From Leptodactylus fallax (lineage: Eukaryota > Chordata > Amphibia > Anura > Leptodactylidae), in assembly GCA_947044405.1 (NCBI GenBank), contig CAMRHE010000462.1:1151001-1215000 (forward strand): a DNA stretch of 64,000 bases, in the 5' to 3' direction. The notes under the pieces were generated by a model, which searched no databases, was not told the DNA's origin, and saw only the letters and a list, made by a program, of their open reading frames with translations. The position numbers and the translations under genes were made by a program. Positions within the stretch are counted from its first letter, which is position 1. Each line of letters opens with the position of its first letter. This document shows, one piece after another, positions 21,586 through 33,918 of this stretch.

Positions 21586-22332
21586 CAGGGGTGTCAAACT
21601 CATTTTCACCAAGGGCCATATCAAGATTATTGTTGCCTTCAAAGGGCCATGTTTGGTGTCAAAATGCCGTCATATATTGTACTCGTATACCACCGACACT
21701 GCCTCAAATCACAAAAGAGTTATCGTTTTTTACCTATAAGCATAAACATGTATTCACTTTCCTATCTTTCTTTAAACTGCCTTCTGAATCAATTTTCTCT
21801 TGTTGGGCATTATTTCTGAACACCACTTGGAAAACCACCTCATGTGGAAGTATATCTGTGTCCTTGTGCCTGCCTAAATCCACTTGCTGGCGCACCTCTG
21901 CTAAATGTTGTGTCCCTAAGTGAGATACCTCTGGCTGTTGTGTAGCTACTGCAAACTCAATGCCAAAAAAGGCCCCTGCTCCCACTCCCCGTGCTGGGTC
22001 CTGCCCCCTATGACAAGGACTGTGTCCACCTTGAGCCACCTGACATGGAACTACTTTGTTTCTGAATGCCAAGATGCCGCTCTTGCTCCCTGCTCTTGGC
22101 TCCAGCCCCTCTGACAAGAACATCGTCCTCCTCAACATACTTTGCGGGCTGATCTGGAACTACTTCATTTTTGCACGCCAAGATCCTGCCCTCGCTCCCC
22201 ACTCCCTGTGCTGGCGCCACCCCCTTGCCTAGCACTATGAAAGTGAGTGAAATAAGTGAGAGACCTTGCGGGCCACATAAAATGACTCGGAGGGCCAGCT
22301 TTGGCCCACAGGCCTTGTGTTTGACACATGTT
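21586..22332. mobile_element. Non-autonomous hAT-like element, 747 bp
   Basis: Left terminus CAGGGGTGTCAAACTC, a typical hAT-style end; the right end carries its eroded complement 'gtgtttgacacatg'. Flanking 8-bp duplications CTGTAGGT (21578-21585) and CTATAGGT (22333-22340) differ at one base, consistent with hAT insertion and some age. The flanks 'accaagggccatatcaag' and 'cgggccacataaaatgac' are also paired. The interior has about three diverged repeats around 'tgctccctgctcttggctc', 'gctcccactccccgtgctgg' and 'gctccccactccctgtgctg'. No intact transposase. Confidence 0.75.
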
Positions 22333-22340
22333 CTATAGGT

Positions 22341-23112
22341 GCTCAATAAGGATGTGATTACATATAAAAGGTAGGTGATAAAGATATTGAATTTTACATT
22401 TGCACATTATGTGGCAGACATTGACGTAAAATATATTTTCAGCAATCTCTGGTAAGTTCTTGTTGTGGAGTTGTAGTGTCAGGCAAATGTAAGGAAAGCA
22501 TCATACAAAGTGATGTTCTTCAGCAAATCAATACAACCGGGATAGAGGTAGCTCCGACTCTCCAGACTTAAACAAATGCTATTTATTTACTACATCAGTG
22601 TGCCGAATCAATAGCGTTCAGTTTAGCGAGTGCTGAGCTTCAGTCACTTCAGTTTCAGGAAAAGAGATGAAATTTACATAGCTGCTACACCAAGAAGCAG
22701 ACATTAGACGTCCATCAACAAATATTTCACCTGCCTGACTTGTCAAGTGAAATCTGAAGTAAACTGCACATCAGCAACCATAGCTATGTAACGTACAAGG
22801 CAGTAATTGGGCTCTGTCTATTAGAAAGTCCTAGCTGAGGTAAACAAAAAGCTCTCTGTCTTTCAGAAAGTTTTCTTTTCTACTACATTCTCCTATAATT
22901 CCTGTTTAGACTGCTTTGTGATAACACCATATGTGCTACACCATTACAACCACTGAATGTCACCCCCAAATACTTTATGCTGTATTCTGGGCAACACTTC
23001 CTTACAGCCACTCGGTTCAGATGGATCACATGATCCTCTATGGTACCTAACAAGAATCGTGTAGTATACCTCTATTCCTCTAAGAGGTATCTTGCCGTGA
23101 CAGATGCTAGTT
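22341..23112. other. Single-copy sequence
   Basis: Nothing recognised. Confidence 0.4.
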
Positions 23113-23220
23113 AAAGGGGGTTTCCCACTAAACAACATTTGTTCCCTATCCACAGAGAAGTGGATAAGTGTCTGACCCCCCAGGGGCCAGTAGTCAGACT
23201 CCTATTAGTCAGATACTAAT
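23113..23220. repeat. TTAA-type repeat, left end (family I)
   Basis: Begins TTAAAGGGGGTTTCCCAC and contains 'tgtctgaccccccaggggc', resembling the 'ggggtctgacacctgg' block at 30016. Confidence 0.5.
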
Positions 23221-23640
23221 CACAAGAATTGGAGTTACCATGTTACCTGTGTGAATGTAGTGGTAGTGCGCATGTTTGGGCAACGCAAGTCTTAATAAAT
23301 TCCCCTTTTTGAGCTTTCTTATTGTTAGCTATTGGAAGGTTAAGAAGCAATTATAATTTATCAAAACCCATGCTCTTGTTTCCATGCGTCTTGAATATTT
23401 TCATAATCATCCCTCTCTTCCATGTTACCTGTCATAGGTTTTCTTCAAGCCCCTGTGATTTGAAGTCTGACTTACCAATTTTATGGATCAATAATCTCAT
23501 AAACTTCCAAGAAGATCTGACTGAACAAATCTCAGTTATACAAGCCCTTGAGTTTGATAAGAGATGTCATTGTTTGAGATGCATACATTAACACTTTTTA
23601 TTTCATTCCCTTTTCAATTTATAAGATATAATATATAATA
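23221..23640. other. Single-copy sequence
   Basis: Nothing recognised. A 89-codon open frame at 23322 is treated as chance. Confidence 0.4.
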
Positions 23641-23647
23641 TATTACA

Positions 23648-23692
<45 letters not shown>
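23641..23692. repeat. (TA)n microsatellite
   Basis: Uninterrupted TA run from about 23650 to 23688 with short flanking AT and CA tracts. Confidence 0.95.
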
Positions 23693-23694
<2 letters not shown>

Positions 23695-24231
23695 CTGCAG
23701 GACTGGTATATATTCTTCTATTATTTAATTGTTTTCTTTGCGTATTTTTCCATAAATCAGTAACCTCAGTAGGTTAACCCAGTGTGTACCTAGAGCTGCA
23801 GAATGGGGGCGTATGTAAAGCTTCAGTTTAACTCACAGATTTTTATTAGCTTGATATGCTCTTAGCAAAGCACACTTTGAAGACATCTAAAAGACGTCCA
23901 TACCCTGTGCTTTCTTCATGCCCATCAAAAGTACTTTCCCTTTTATGGAGGATGACCACTGCCTACATTCTGTTTCCTCAGTCAGGACTGAACATGGACA
24001 GACACCTTCAGCAGTTTTCAGCTGATACATACACACATGAAATTGTGTGAAATTGGTGTTGGTCAAAGAATGAGCCTCTATTGCCTAAATTCCAAATACC
24101 TTTACAAGACAGAGTGCCCTCATTTTGGGGAGATAGTATAGCTTTTCAAGAATCAGACAGCCACTCAGTCTCATGGTGAGCAGTCTTCACCCACCTTAGG
24201 ACACTCTGGAACTCTCAACTAGGAAAAATAA

Positions 24232-24232
<1 letters not shown>
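23693..24232. other. Single-copy sequence
   Basis: Nothing recognised. Confidence 0.4.
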
Positions 24233-24306
<74 letters not shown>

Positions 24307-24322
24307 TATATATTATATATAT
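24233..24322. repeat. (TA)n microsatellite, about 90 bp
   Basis: Continuous TA run from about 24235 to 24302, then imperfect TA/TTA sequence to 24322. It is the longest dinucleotide array in the window. Confidence 0.95.
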
Positions 24323-25440
24323 TTCCCTCTGCATCAGCTCACAAAAAGTCTTTCAGCCCCACAGGCGCTGATCAATCTCAGTGCTACACCCGTCCATGAC
24401 TTCCTGAGCAAAAATAACTTCAGTCCATGCCAATCTCCACATCTTCTCCCCTGTGGTACTAGACTCCACAGTCATATGTAGAAGCAGACTGGCAAAGATG
24501 CCTTGTTTGTTGATCATCTGTAGTAAAGCATAATAGCACAATTATAGTGAATCATAGTATTTGGCGTTTTTTATGTTAAATCTTACTTTGAATGTGTATT
24601 TTCAGCTGTTAGATGCCTGACTGCTTATTTTCTGGCACGTGTATAATACCTGATACTGCTCACACGATTGTAGGAAATGGCATTTCAGAAATGATTATGG
24701 GTATCTATTTTCAGTGTGGGTAAGAGACATGTAATTGAAGTGATAGATAAATGCACTGTTTCTAAATACTATTAGGCATACTAATGTAATAATGGCCACT
24801 TCTGTCTTTCTTCACCTGTTGTAGTTATGTCATTTTCTAGTTTTTGGTATCTATTTTTTTATGAGATTAAAACATTATAACCCCCTGCAGTCCCCTGGCA
24901 TACAATTCAGCGCTCGGGCGCCCATCTATATATACCATCTCAATGGATTAATCATATAGGCAGCAAAGAATTGGGATAAATACTGCACATCAATGTATTT
25001 TCTGTGTTTCCTTTCTGTAATATTTTGTAGACGTTCATACAAAACTATTAATTAAGAAACTCCCAATAGTTCTGTAAGGCTCACATGACCCTTACCCAAA
25101 CGTAAGGAACGGTATATACAAGACAAACATAGCAAATCACAGAACCCAATGTTACTTATACAAGATGTACAAAAATTCATAACAAAGGCTAAGCAGATTT
25201 CTTTCATTGTGTGTGATCTAAACATGGATCTGATTTGGTCAAATAGGTACCTGGAATGAGAAAAGGTGCAAGGAAAAGATGGAGAATATTCAAAGCTGTC
25301 ACATTGAACGACTTATAAACATTGACAGATGAAAGTTACTTATCTTATACAAAAATAAAGACAGGTTTTAGAAGGGGTTGAGACAAACCCGCACAATTTT
25401 AATGAAGATTGTCCTACTGGTAGAGTGGTTTTCTAAAGGG
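24323..25440. other. Single-copy sequence
   Basis: Nothing recognised. Confidence 0.4.
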
Positions 25441-25575
25441 TAAGGTACACATAAAAATGCTCTTGATTGATGGCCTATCTTCAGGATTGGTCATTTGTAT
25501 CAAATCGATAGGGGTCCAACATCTGGCACCTTCACTGATCAGCGAAAAGCAGATGGGTGCATTGTGTGCTTCACT
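25441..25575. repeat. Family I repeat fragment
   Basis: Contains 'gatggcctatcttcaggatt' and 'ggtccaacatctggcacc', an order typical of the same dispersed fold-back family seen at 30005. Confidence 0.5.
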
Positions 25576-25794
25576 TTGTATAGATACTGTAGATAGATTA
25601 TATTAGTGCTAGTAAAACGTTTGGGCACACCTACAGTAGATTTGTAGACAGTTAAAAGTTAAACATTTTTGCAAACGTAAATATTTAAAAATTTAGCAGA
25701 ATTTTAAAGGTTTTCTCTAATCATCTCAGTGAAGTTTGTTGTCTCGATGTGTTGCAATGGATATGACCATGGGGATGCAGAAACTTTACTCACA

Positions 25795-25985
25795 ATAATA
25801 ATAATTTTATTTATATAGCTCCAACATATTCCGCAGCACTTTACAAATCAAAGGACACATAAACAATATTTGACATTACAATGTGACAAAGAATTAATGT
25901 ATCAAACAATAGGAGTGGGTGCTCTGCTCGCGAGAGCTTACATTCTATGAGGAAATAGGGGGACAAAACAGGTAAGACTTTCCAG
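25795..25985. repeat. Retroposon-like repeat (family J), copy 1
   Basis: Starts with a (TAA)n tract followed at once by 'ttttatttatatagctccaa' and 'ccgcagcactttacaaatc', then 'ctctgctcgcgagagcttac'. A second copy at 43531-43735 begins at the same point with the same tract. A shared boundary with a simple-sequence tail is typical of a non-LTR retroposon 3' end, here read in reverse. Specific family not assigned. Confidence 0.65.
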
Positions 25986-26770
25986 CCAGGATTTCCTTAT
26001 TATTCATGCATTATCTTCCCGTACAAGTGAATGAAGAGACCTGAGCAAGCTATCTGCCCCTTCACTGCAGCAGGCACCACCGGTCTTGAGAAATATGCAT
26101 CTGTTGGGCATGTTTATCCTGTCCTATGGATAAATGTCCACATGGGAATACCTATTTAAAATTCCTTCTCCGCCCAAGACCACCATGAAAGTCTGAAACT
26201 AGTCTTTGGCATGTTTTTATTATTTTCTCCTGTCTATATTTGGGTGCATCATATAGTTTTGAGTACATTTTTTATTGGAAATTTTCATTTTGTAAAAGAA
26301 AATCTAGGCATCAAATTCCCTATTCATATTTATGTAAAACACTCATTTCCAACATTTCAGCATGTCATTAAATCAAAATGTCATAAGGCTCATGAGAAAA
26401 ATACTTAGAGTGAGGTGTGTCTAAACTTCTGACTGGTGCTGTGTATTGCCTGAATTACTATCTTAATGGTGGCTGCATTCTGCTGACAATGCTAGAAGAG
26501 CAGCTTTTGGGCAATTTAGGTTCTTGTTGCTGCTCTTCTGTATTACCTTAATGTCTTCCACTTGTAAAGGCGGCAATTTAAGTAATTGATGCATATTAGG
26601 CAGTTGCATGCAATACTTTTACATTATGCTAAGCTTACAGACAATTGCCATGTGAATTTAATGTGGCAACAAAAACAGAGAACAAAGCAGTTAATAAATG
26701 AAGGCATATTTGTATGAGCTAAAACATAAAGCCTTTGTTGTAAAGAAAGTCAATAAAAATATAAAAAGCT
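25986..26770. other. Mostly single-copy sequence
   Basis: A short family I-like phrase near 26110 ('cctatggataaatgtc'); otherwise nothing recognised. Confidence 0.35.
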
Positions 26771-27047
26771 CAGGCTGGGTTCACATCTGCGCTTGCTCAC
26801 CGTTCGGGGATTCCGTCCCCCATTCCACTTGAAAAATGCGGAGAGAAAAGTCCTGCAAGCAGGACTTTAGTGCAAGCAGGACTTTTCTCTCCACATTTCT
26901 GCGAGCGGAAACCGGGCAGACCTCATTATAGTCTATGGGGTCCACGGGTTTCCGCGGGTAACTGCTTTTAAGTGGATTGGGTTTCCATTTTTCAGGTCCC
27001 CAAGTGGACCCGAAGAACAGAAACGCGAACGCAGGTGTGAACGTAGC
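26771..27047. mobile_element. Fold-back MITE, family C, with internal duplication
   Basis: Left end 'caggctgggttcacatctgc'; right end 'cgcaggtgtgaacgtagc'. The central hairpin is altered: 'gcaagcaggacttt' occurs twice in tandem (about 26866-26900), unlike the single copy at 20995-21015. 'attatagtctatggggtcc' is present. Confidence 0.75.
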
Positions 27048-27115
27048 ATAATTTCAATAAATAATGTGGAGGAGGCATTTGCTGCCTAGCATAAGGTCAC
27101 AACTCACCTATAGCC

Positions 27116-27515
27116 CTAAAGATCACCTGTCAGAATGTTTTCCCCTAGTAAACAATACATTATCCTAAGTATTCATGGGGGGTGGGGAGCAGCTTCTACC
27201 TAGTCACGCTGTCCTCTTGCTGATCCCACCTCCTGGGAATGATTGACATCTCCCTCACAGTCCCCTCACTCCCTGATGTCACAAGGGAAATGTCAATCAT
27301 GCCCAGGAGATGTGACTAGCAAGGGGATAGCATGAGTAGGCTGAAGCAGCTCCCCGCCCACCATGACTACTTACGTTAATCTGCATATGACTTTTTATGC
27401 TGTCAAACACTTATAACTCCATTTTGCTGCAACAGAAAGAAGAGATATCAATGGAAAGATCATTACTTGGTCCTATACATGATTGTGTCAGTTTATGAAG
27501 AAACCATTTTAATAC
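27116..27515. mobile_element. TTAA-type fold-back element, same family as 46050-46545
   Basis: Left end 'taaagatcacctgtcagaa'. Paired inner blocks are 'gggaatgattgacatct' facing 'atgtcaatcatgcccagg', and 'ggagcagcttctacctag' facing 'ggctgaagcagctcccc'. The right arm 'gcatatgactttttatgctg' complements a block in the left arm of the 46-kb copy. The right terminus is eroded. Confidence 0.7.
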
Positions 27516-28379
27516 AACATTGCAATATGCTAGCAAGACCATTGACATTCTGCAGTGCACAACACAAGGTGGCCACACTTAGACACATATAGGATAGGCA
27601 TCTTGTCACAGATAATCGCAAAATCATGTTGTTTTGAAAAACTGCTCATCTTGTGACACACAAATCTGTTCATGTTCAGCCATGAGGGAACATAAGGGAG
27701 AACACATCTGTTTGCTCCAAGGAATCAACTGCAAGGAAGTGGAAGTACTTTTTTAGCAAATCACCAATAAGCGACCCTGGTGTTGTTGGAATTCACTAAA
27801 GAGCATTGAATTGTTGGAATCCTACTATAATTTGTACTAGAAAGTAAGTAGCAAGTAACTTATATATAGCAGCAAATTATAAATGATAAGAGGTGACATT
27901 AGAGGAGCAGCCCGCCTAACTATTTTTATTTAATTGGGAAATGCCTGGTGACAGGTTCTCTTTAACACATATGTACCCACACTTTAAGAACACAACCAAA
28001 AGACTAGAATACTGGCTTGTGCTGAAGCTATATTGTTAAGATATAAAATAAAGTTGACATGATGTGTTTCACAGGAAGCCGTATTGACTAAATACCATCT
28101 TAACATGAATTACTAATTGAACTTTCAATTGATATTTTATTTTTATGGGCATTGTCATTAGATTTCATATGCAAGTGTTCTCTCCCATTGTGAGTACAGT
28201 CACTCTTTTATGCTGTATTGCTATTTTTCTCTCTCTATGATATTGTTAAGAATAGGTATCTGTTCATGTGCTTCAAATGAACAGGTGTGTTGAAAGGAGT
28301 GTAAACTTTTTCTTTTTAGGGTAGAGAGCAGTTTAAGTGTGCAGTACAGACCCCACAAAGTCAAAGCTGTACTTTATGT
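27516..28379. other. Single-copy sequence with one TTAA terminus
   Basis: 27940-27966 reads 'tggtgacaggttctctttaa', an isolated right terminus of a TTAA-type element. The rest is unassigned. Confidence 0.4.
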
Positions 28380-28400
28380 AAAAAAAAAAAAAAAAAAAAA
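28380..28400. repeat. Poly-A tract (21 bp)
   Basis: Uninterrupted A run; no retroposon body was recognised beside it. Confidence 0.9.
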
Positions 28401-29660
28401 GAATCCACCATTGAGGTTGCATATGGAGTTACAGCAGAGCTACGGAGGTTTAGGCTCTTTTAATGTTTCTTCTGTACAGGAGGAACATTTAAAGAATGGC
28501 GCTGTTTTGAGTAGAATATGCCGAGACTGAAATATGAGCAGTCACAAGTGTAAGCTTTCTAAACAGAGCTCTCTCCTTATTCATAAAATTGACATTTCGT
28601 AGTCATTTGTCTTTATACATATGTAACTGTACATAGAATTATACATATATGCTTAGTTTATTGCAATATTATCTGTAGGGAAACTGGCTGCATAGTGTTG
28701 TGGACATTCAGTAACTAATACCAGCACTTTTACTATTCCAGTCCAGGACCTTCGCCCACCACAATACATTTTCTAGCACCTTTTTTTTCATTCTTGGAGC
28801 AATGCTTTATCCGTTTCAGTCCCTGTTATTTGGCGACTGCCTTCACTCATTCTTGAATTGTGATAGGTGTGCCATGTAAAATCAGAATTCACTAGCTGTA
28901 AGCAATGTCACCAGAGTTTACGAGAGTAGATGCAATTGTTTCTCCTGATTTCACCTATTTTATGTTATTAATAGAGCTTTTTTGTTGTTTTAGCTAAAAA
29001 TATCAGGAAATGCATCAGCCCGCAAACAGAAATGTAAAAGAATATATGATTTGGGGGTCTTTTGTACAGACATAAATGCTTAAAAAGCAGGAGCACCATT
29101 GAGATAATCTGATATTCCTGCTTGTTAGGAGTAGATGGCCATAGAGAACCTGGGGAGCGTACAGCCCTGTTGCTAGGTGACAGTATCATATGTAAAATAT
29201 TAAAATTATAAAGTGTGCCTTTTGAAATGTGACACACACCACTGTGCCTTTCCACTAACATGATTTAACAGCTGCATTGAAAAGGGAGCTAGGACAATTG
29301 GGCATGGCGGGAGCAGCAGCTAGTTCTGCCATGGCGTGTGTTAATTACCAGCAGCCGATAGACAACTCAAGGCCCTTTGTTAAACAGACGTTTTCCTGTA
29401 GTCGCCTGCATAAATTTTCCATTGAGAAAATGTGTTACGCTGTGAATCACATTAAATCTGCCTAAGTTTCCCTTCTTGATCTGTGTATGGGTTTGGGATT
29501 GCAAAGGATTATTAAATGTGCAAATAGAAATAAATATAGTATTTCTGAGATCAAACAAAGTTTATAATAGATATTCATCAGCAAAGAGGGATTTTAGCTA
29601 AACTATTGAGAGTCATGCTGGTTTTACAGTGTGATGCTGTGCTAAGAGTTATTTTGGACA
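28401..29660. other. Single-copy sequence; candidate conserved element
   Basis: No repeat family is seen. The part 29270-29480 is balanced in composition with 'gtgttaattaccagcagccg' and 'ttttccattgagaaaatg'. It has the look of a conserved non-coding element, but that cannot be shown from one sequence. The 62-codon frame there is not convincing as an exon. Confidence 0.3.
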
Positions 29661-29986
29661 TTAAAGGGGGTCTGTCATAAGTAAATTGGTTATGTGATTC
29701 CAAGTATGCCTCTGTTATTCAGCTTTGGAGCTCCATTTTTATGTAAATCACAATTTTATCCACATGCAAATAATGGGAAAAGTGCTTTAGCATGCTTGGG
29801 CTTATGTCACCATTCTAGGTTTCCAGTCAAAGAACTTTTCCTTCATTTGCATGAATAAAGCCACAATTTACATGAAAATAGGTCTCAAAAGGTGAAGAAT
29901 AGAGACATTTAGAAACTGTTGTATCACCTCTACAAGGTACTGGGACTAGGTTTATAACAAAATTACTGCTGACAGATTCCTTTTAT
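29661..29986. mobile_element. TTAA-type element
   Basis: Begins TTAAAGGGGGTCTGTCA and ends 'tgctgacagattcctttta'. The inner blocks 'tccatttttatgtaaatcac' and 'caatttacatgaaaatagg' pair, as do 'tccacatgcaaataatgg' and 'tccttcatttgcatg'. The right TTAA is mutated. Confidence 0.65.
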
Positions 29987-30004
29987 CCATATAATAAGGT
30001 CAAC

Positions 30005-30160
30005 AGTTAAAGATCAGCAGGGGTCTGACACCTGGACCCTCAGCCGATCAGCTGTTTGAAGAGGCCGCAGCGTTCAGGTGAGCACTGCAGCCTCTTCAGT
30101 ACCAAGCACAGCGACATACATTTGCACAGTAGCTGTGCATGGTATCGCAACTCAGCCCTT
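30005..30160. repeat. Family I fold-back repeat, left half
   Basis: Contains 'ggggtctgacacctgg', 'cagccgatcagctgtttgaa', 'gaggccgcagcgttcagg' and 'ctgtgcatggtatcgcaact'. The complementary half is not adjacent. It is followed by a family A-like segment. Confidence 0.6.
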
Positions 30161-30350
30161 TCAATTTTTGCTGCTTTTTTGTTGCAGATTTTGGTGCTTT
30201 TTTTTTTTTTTTTTTTTGAGCCAAAACCAAGAGTGGTTTCAAAAGAAATGGGAAATACTAAAAAAGCACTTATACTTCTCTCTTCTGCTGAAAAAATACA
30301 GCAAGATCCGCAAGGTGGCTGCATCGTTTTGCAGGATTTTTTTTGAGAGG
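30160..30350. repeat. Family A fold-back MITE, diverged copy with poly-T
   Basis: 'tgctgcttttttgttgcaga' and 'gagccaaaaccaagagtgg' match family A. A 20-bp T run at 30198-30217 interrupts the left arm. The right arm is strongly changed ('cagcaagatccgcaagg'). Confidence 0.55.
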
Positions 30351-31387
30351 ACTTTTTACTAGTTATATACTACTTAAAGAGTATCTCGCGTTAGGAGGAA
30401 TTTATTGGTGTAACTTTCCTGAAGCCTGTCAAGAGACTGTATATTGTCAGATATAAGCAAATTATAGACATCCCAGTCGTCACTCTTCATTAGCTGAACA
30501 TGGGCAATGCTTATAGCAGTATCATTTATGCTCCCATGAGTATCAGTGATGTACGACCTCCAAAGTAGAGCTAAATATTAGGGATAAATGACCTCCAAAG
30601 TAGAGCTAAGGCTTGAAAGTTCCTTGCTGCATATAGGATAGGTCTCCAGTTTGACTTAAGCAGTAGGAATAGAAAAGAAAATGGTATCTCGCAGAGGAAT
30701 AGTGTTTGCCTATTTTAGTAAAGCATTATGAAATAATTCACTGTTTTACAAGCTGCAACATCTAACAACCAATTTTCTTGTGTAGACGTGTTGGCATACT
30801 AAGCCGTCTTTTGTGCAAATGATTTCTTTTTGCATTCTCAGAATGGAAATGCAGATTATCAAAGTTGTGGAGAGAGGTGCTGGGCTGAAAGTGACTTTTT
30901 CTTTTACATAGAGCTGTCATTCTTGGAAACGGTAATGAAATAAAATGAAACATTTTGTAGAGGAAGAACCTGTTAGATGTGATATTTATCCTATTTACGA
31001 TTATTACTATAGCTTACACATCCTACGCTTGAAACAAACGCATTTCCCAGAGGGCAGCAGGTAATATTTTATCAAGTCCCAGACTCCCTCAGTTTGTCTT
31101 GTCTCAGTGAGCTCTTGGGTACTGTGTGTGCGCTGTAACCATGTTTGTTGCAGAGTTTGCTTTGTAGTTTGGATGTACTCATTATTTATAGGAAATGTCC
31201 AGAAAAGTTGAACAAATATAGATTTTTAGAAGTCAGTTCAGGATCACAGGTGACTTAAAGAAGCTAGGCTAGTGAAAACACTTTTTCTATCTGTGCACCC
31301 CTTACCTGATTGTCTTTTACACTCTTCACTTCTGTTTATGTATATTGTGACTCATGCCTACGGTTCAGCAGTCTGTCTGTATCTGAT
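30351..31387. other. Single-copy sequence
   Basis: A short direct repeat 'gacctccaaagtagagctaa' occurs twice near 30557 and 30591. Otherwise nothing recognised. Confidence 0.4.
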
Positions 31388-31575
31388 CTTAGGCCCCATG
31401 CACATGACCAAGGTTCAAATTTGCATTGGAATCCTGCATGGAGGACTTTTCTCTCTGCCAGTTTCAGTATAAAACTGTCGGAAACCTGATGGACACCCTG
31501 CGGACCCCATTATAGTCTATGGGGTCCGTGGATAACCACTTTTTTAGCAGACAGGCTAGTATGAACCTAGTGTAA
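31388..31575. mobile_element. Fold-back MITE, family C-like
   Basis: Contains 'aggacttttctctctgccag', 'aaaactgtcggaaacctg' and 'attatagtctatggggtccg', and ends 'ctagtatgaacctagtgta'. It is a diverged family C copy with a left end of family D style ('ggccccatgcacatgacc'). Confidence 0.6.
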
Positions 31576-31604
31576 AACTGGTATCTTCTTATATTGTAGA
31601 GAGG

Positions 31605-32060
31605 CTTTGCCTCCCCCCCCAGGCTCCAGAGTCCGCTAGCAATTGTTACTGTTGCACCCCCCCATAGCTACGCTCCTGCAGCAGGAACCTTTTGGACTGA
31701 CAAGGAAACTTCATAGTGTTGAATTCCCATTTCTTTTCTGCATTATTATCAATTGCTCTGATGAATTGTAATCAGAACCTTTTTAATACCTATGTACTTT
31801 TTCATATGGATGAATAAGGGGATAATGTGTTCACATAATTTTTTGTATTATTTTTAATACGTATGCTAGAAAATCTCCAAACATGCATGCTAAATGTGTC
31901 CATAGCTGTAGGGTATGAAGGTAGCAGTCGCTTCAGGGCCCTGGACCCTGATGGGGCGCCAAAGCACCCCTGACACTTAAAATATACCACTATTCTAAGT
32001 GGCACAAGGTAGGAAGGGGCCCCATTACTGATTTTGCAGTTGGGTCCAGGAGATTCAAGT
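31605..32060. repeat. GGGCC-rich dispersed repeats (family G), two pieces
   Basis: 31605-31680 ends 'catagctacgctcctgc', matching 'gtagctatgctcctgcc' at 48575. 31905-32060 has 'cttcagggccctggaccctg' and 'gaaggggccccattactg'. Separate fragments of related repeats. Confidence 0.45.
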
Positions 32061-33918
32061 CTTGCCTCTTCAAAAGAGTGTTGTTTTGGCCTTTATCTGG
32101 CCAGTATACATCAGTGACTAAAATGGGACTATATGAGTGATGAATGATAGATACCACTGTATGGCATCCATGATAGAGATAAGTTTAATGGCCTAGCATG
32201 GCGTATAAGAGGTCATAAACACAATGTGAACAGAGCCTGAGACAGATGTGTTTTTCAAACTATCCTAACGGATCATGCTCATGTCTTTTTTCCAGTGACA
32301 GAAATAATGGGTTATTGCAGAGAACAATTGTTTGTATTGTATTGCACCCACCCAAGTTTACCCCAAAACATTTTTTGAAAGAGATTGCCGTGAAATCTGC
32401 AAATATTAATATATTCTGTTTTTTTCGGACACAAGAATATGCGATGCCTTGTGATTCTGTGTGCAGGGATTCTCCGCTCTATATGCTAGGGAAGACTTTG
32501 GTTATTGAGTATCAGTAAGATGTCTTCGCAGCATGTAATAGCGGCTTAAGGGAAAATTACTGAAAAATTGCATGGTGATGGATGTGGTAAAGAAGATGGG
32601 AGTATAAAGTCAATTTGTAAAAATAAAAAAATATATATGGTTTTCAGTGGCGTAAGTGGGGACTGCTGTTAATATGATACTTTAATAATCCGGATCTGTA
32701 TCTCTTGACAGGTGAAAAGAGCTTTATCTGTGAATGAAGAAACACTAGCAGTCTCTGAAGCAATCCCTTTCTCTGAGTATTGGAGATAACAGACATGAAA
32801 TAGAGGCTGGGTATTAAGGGATGTCCTGTGATAGTGAAGAGTAGGGAGGGGAGATATCAGAGAGAGTGGGCGATGGGTTTGCTTGCAAATCATTAGTCAT
32901 TTATTTGCACAGCAAGCTTTTCCCTCAACCCATTCAGCCATCTATTACTTGCTAGCGAAAAGTCACAAAGCCCTGTCATTAGTGGAATCAATCACCACAG
33001 GGCCCACTGCGAGCCCTCCCATGGCCTCTCATTTACGCAGCTAAAGAGCTATGAATGTCTGCCTGTGGCTGACTCTGTCTCCATGTCTTCCTCTCCAGCA
33101 TGAACCACTCTCCACCCCATCGTCATAATCCGTGTCTTCTTCATTCACACCCACTGCAAAGTCTCTGTAATTACTATATATCTTTCACAACATAAGATAT
33201 GTAGAGCTACAGTGCTTTATATACCTATATTTGATATTTTGCAAGGTCAGCTAATGAAAGAGCATATGTAATATTAATACATCTAGTTATTTGTACATGC
33301 TGCGTGTAACATACTAGACAAAGTTAATGATTTCATCCATAAAAGTCAAGTTATATTGTAATCCTTGGAGTCTAACGTACAGAACAGTTAGTGATCCGTT
33401 ATCTGAGCCCGAGTTATAAAACCCTACTATTTGAGCCCTTATGATCATTTCTGGCATTACATAATTTATCATGTAATAGATGATTGCTTCTATTGTTCGG
33501 CTGCACAATCCATAAAATATTTCCCAGCTACTTAAATTGTGATATCTTTCTTATACTGTTGGCTGCTTTCTTCCTCCTTTGTACTGACACTTGAAGTTGT
33601 TGTGGCGGATTTTTAAAACAAGGATGTTTTTTATTTCACAAAAACGGCACCACACCTGTCCATGGGTTGTGTCTGATGTTGCTGTTCAGCTCTAGTGTAG
33701 TGAATGAGGCTGAGCTGGAATACCACACACACCAGTGGACAGTTGTGGTACTCTTAGTGGGAGTAAGTAGCATTTTATTCTAATTTAAGAAGTGACAGTG
33801 CTCCATCATCAGTATGTACTGCTAGCAGTATAGCAAAATTATTTCACTAGTCTTTCACTTTTTTGTTGTGCTTGTTGCTTTACAATGCATTAGGCATGTG
33901 TGTCAGTAGAGTTTCTCC
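32061..33918. other. Mostly single-copy sequence
   Basis: 32930-33130 has a composition like a conserved non-coding element ('gtggaatcaatcaccacagg'). 33620-33760 resembles family I. Nothing coding was found. Confidence 0.3.

Noticed and set aside
28339..28530. Lys-rich frame through a poly-A tract
   Set aside because: The Lys run is the translated poly-A tract at 28380-28400.
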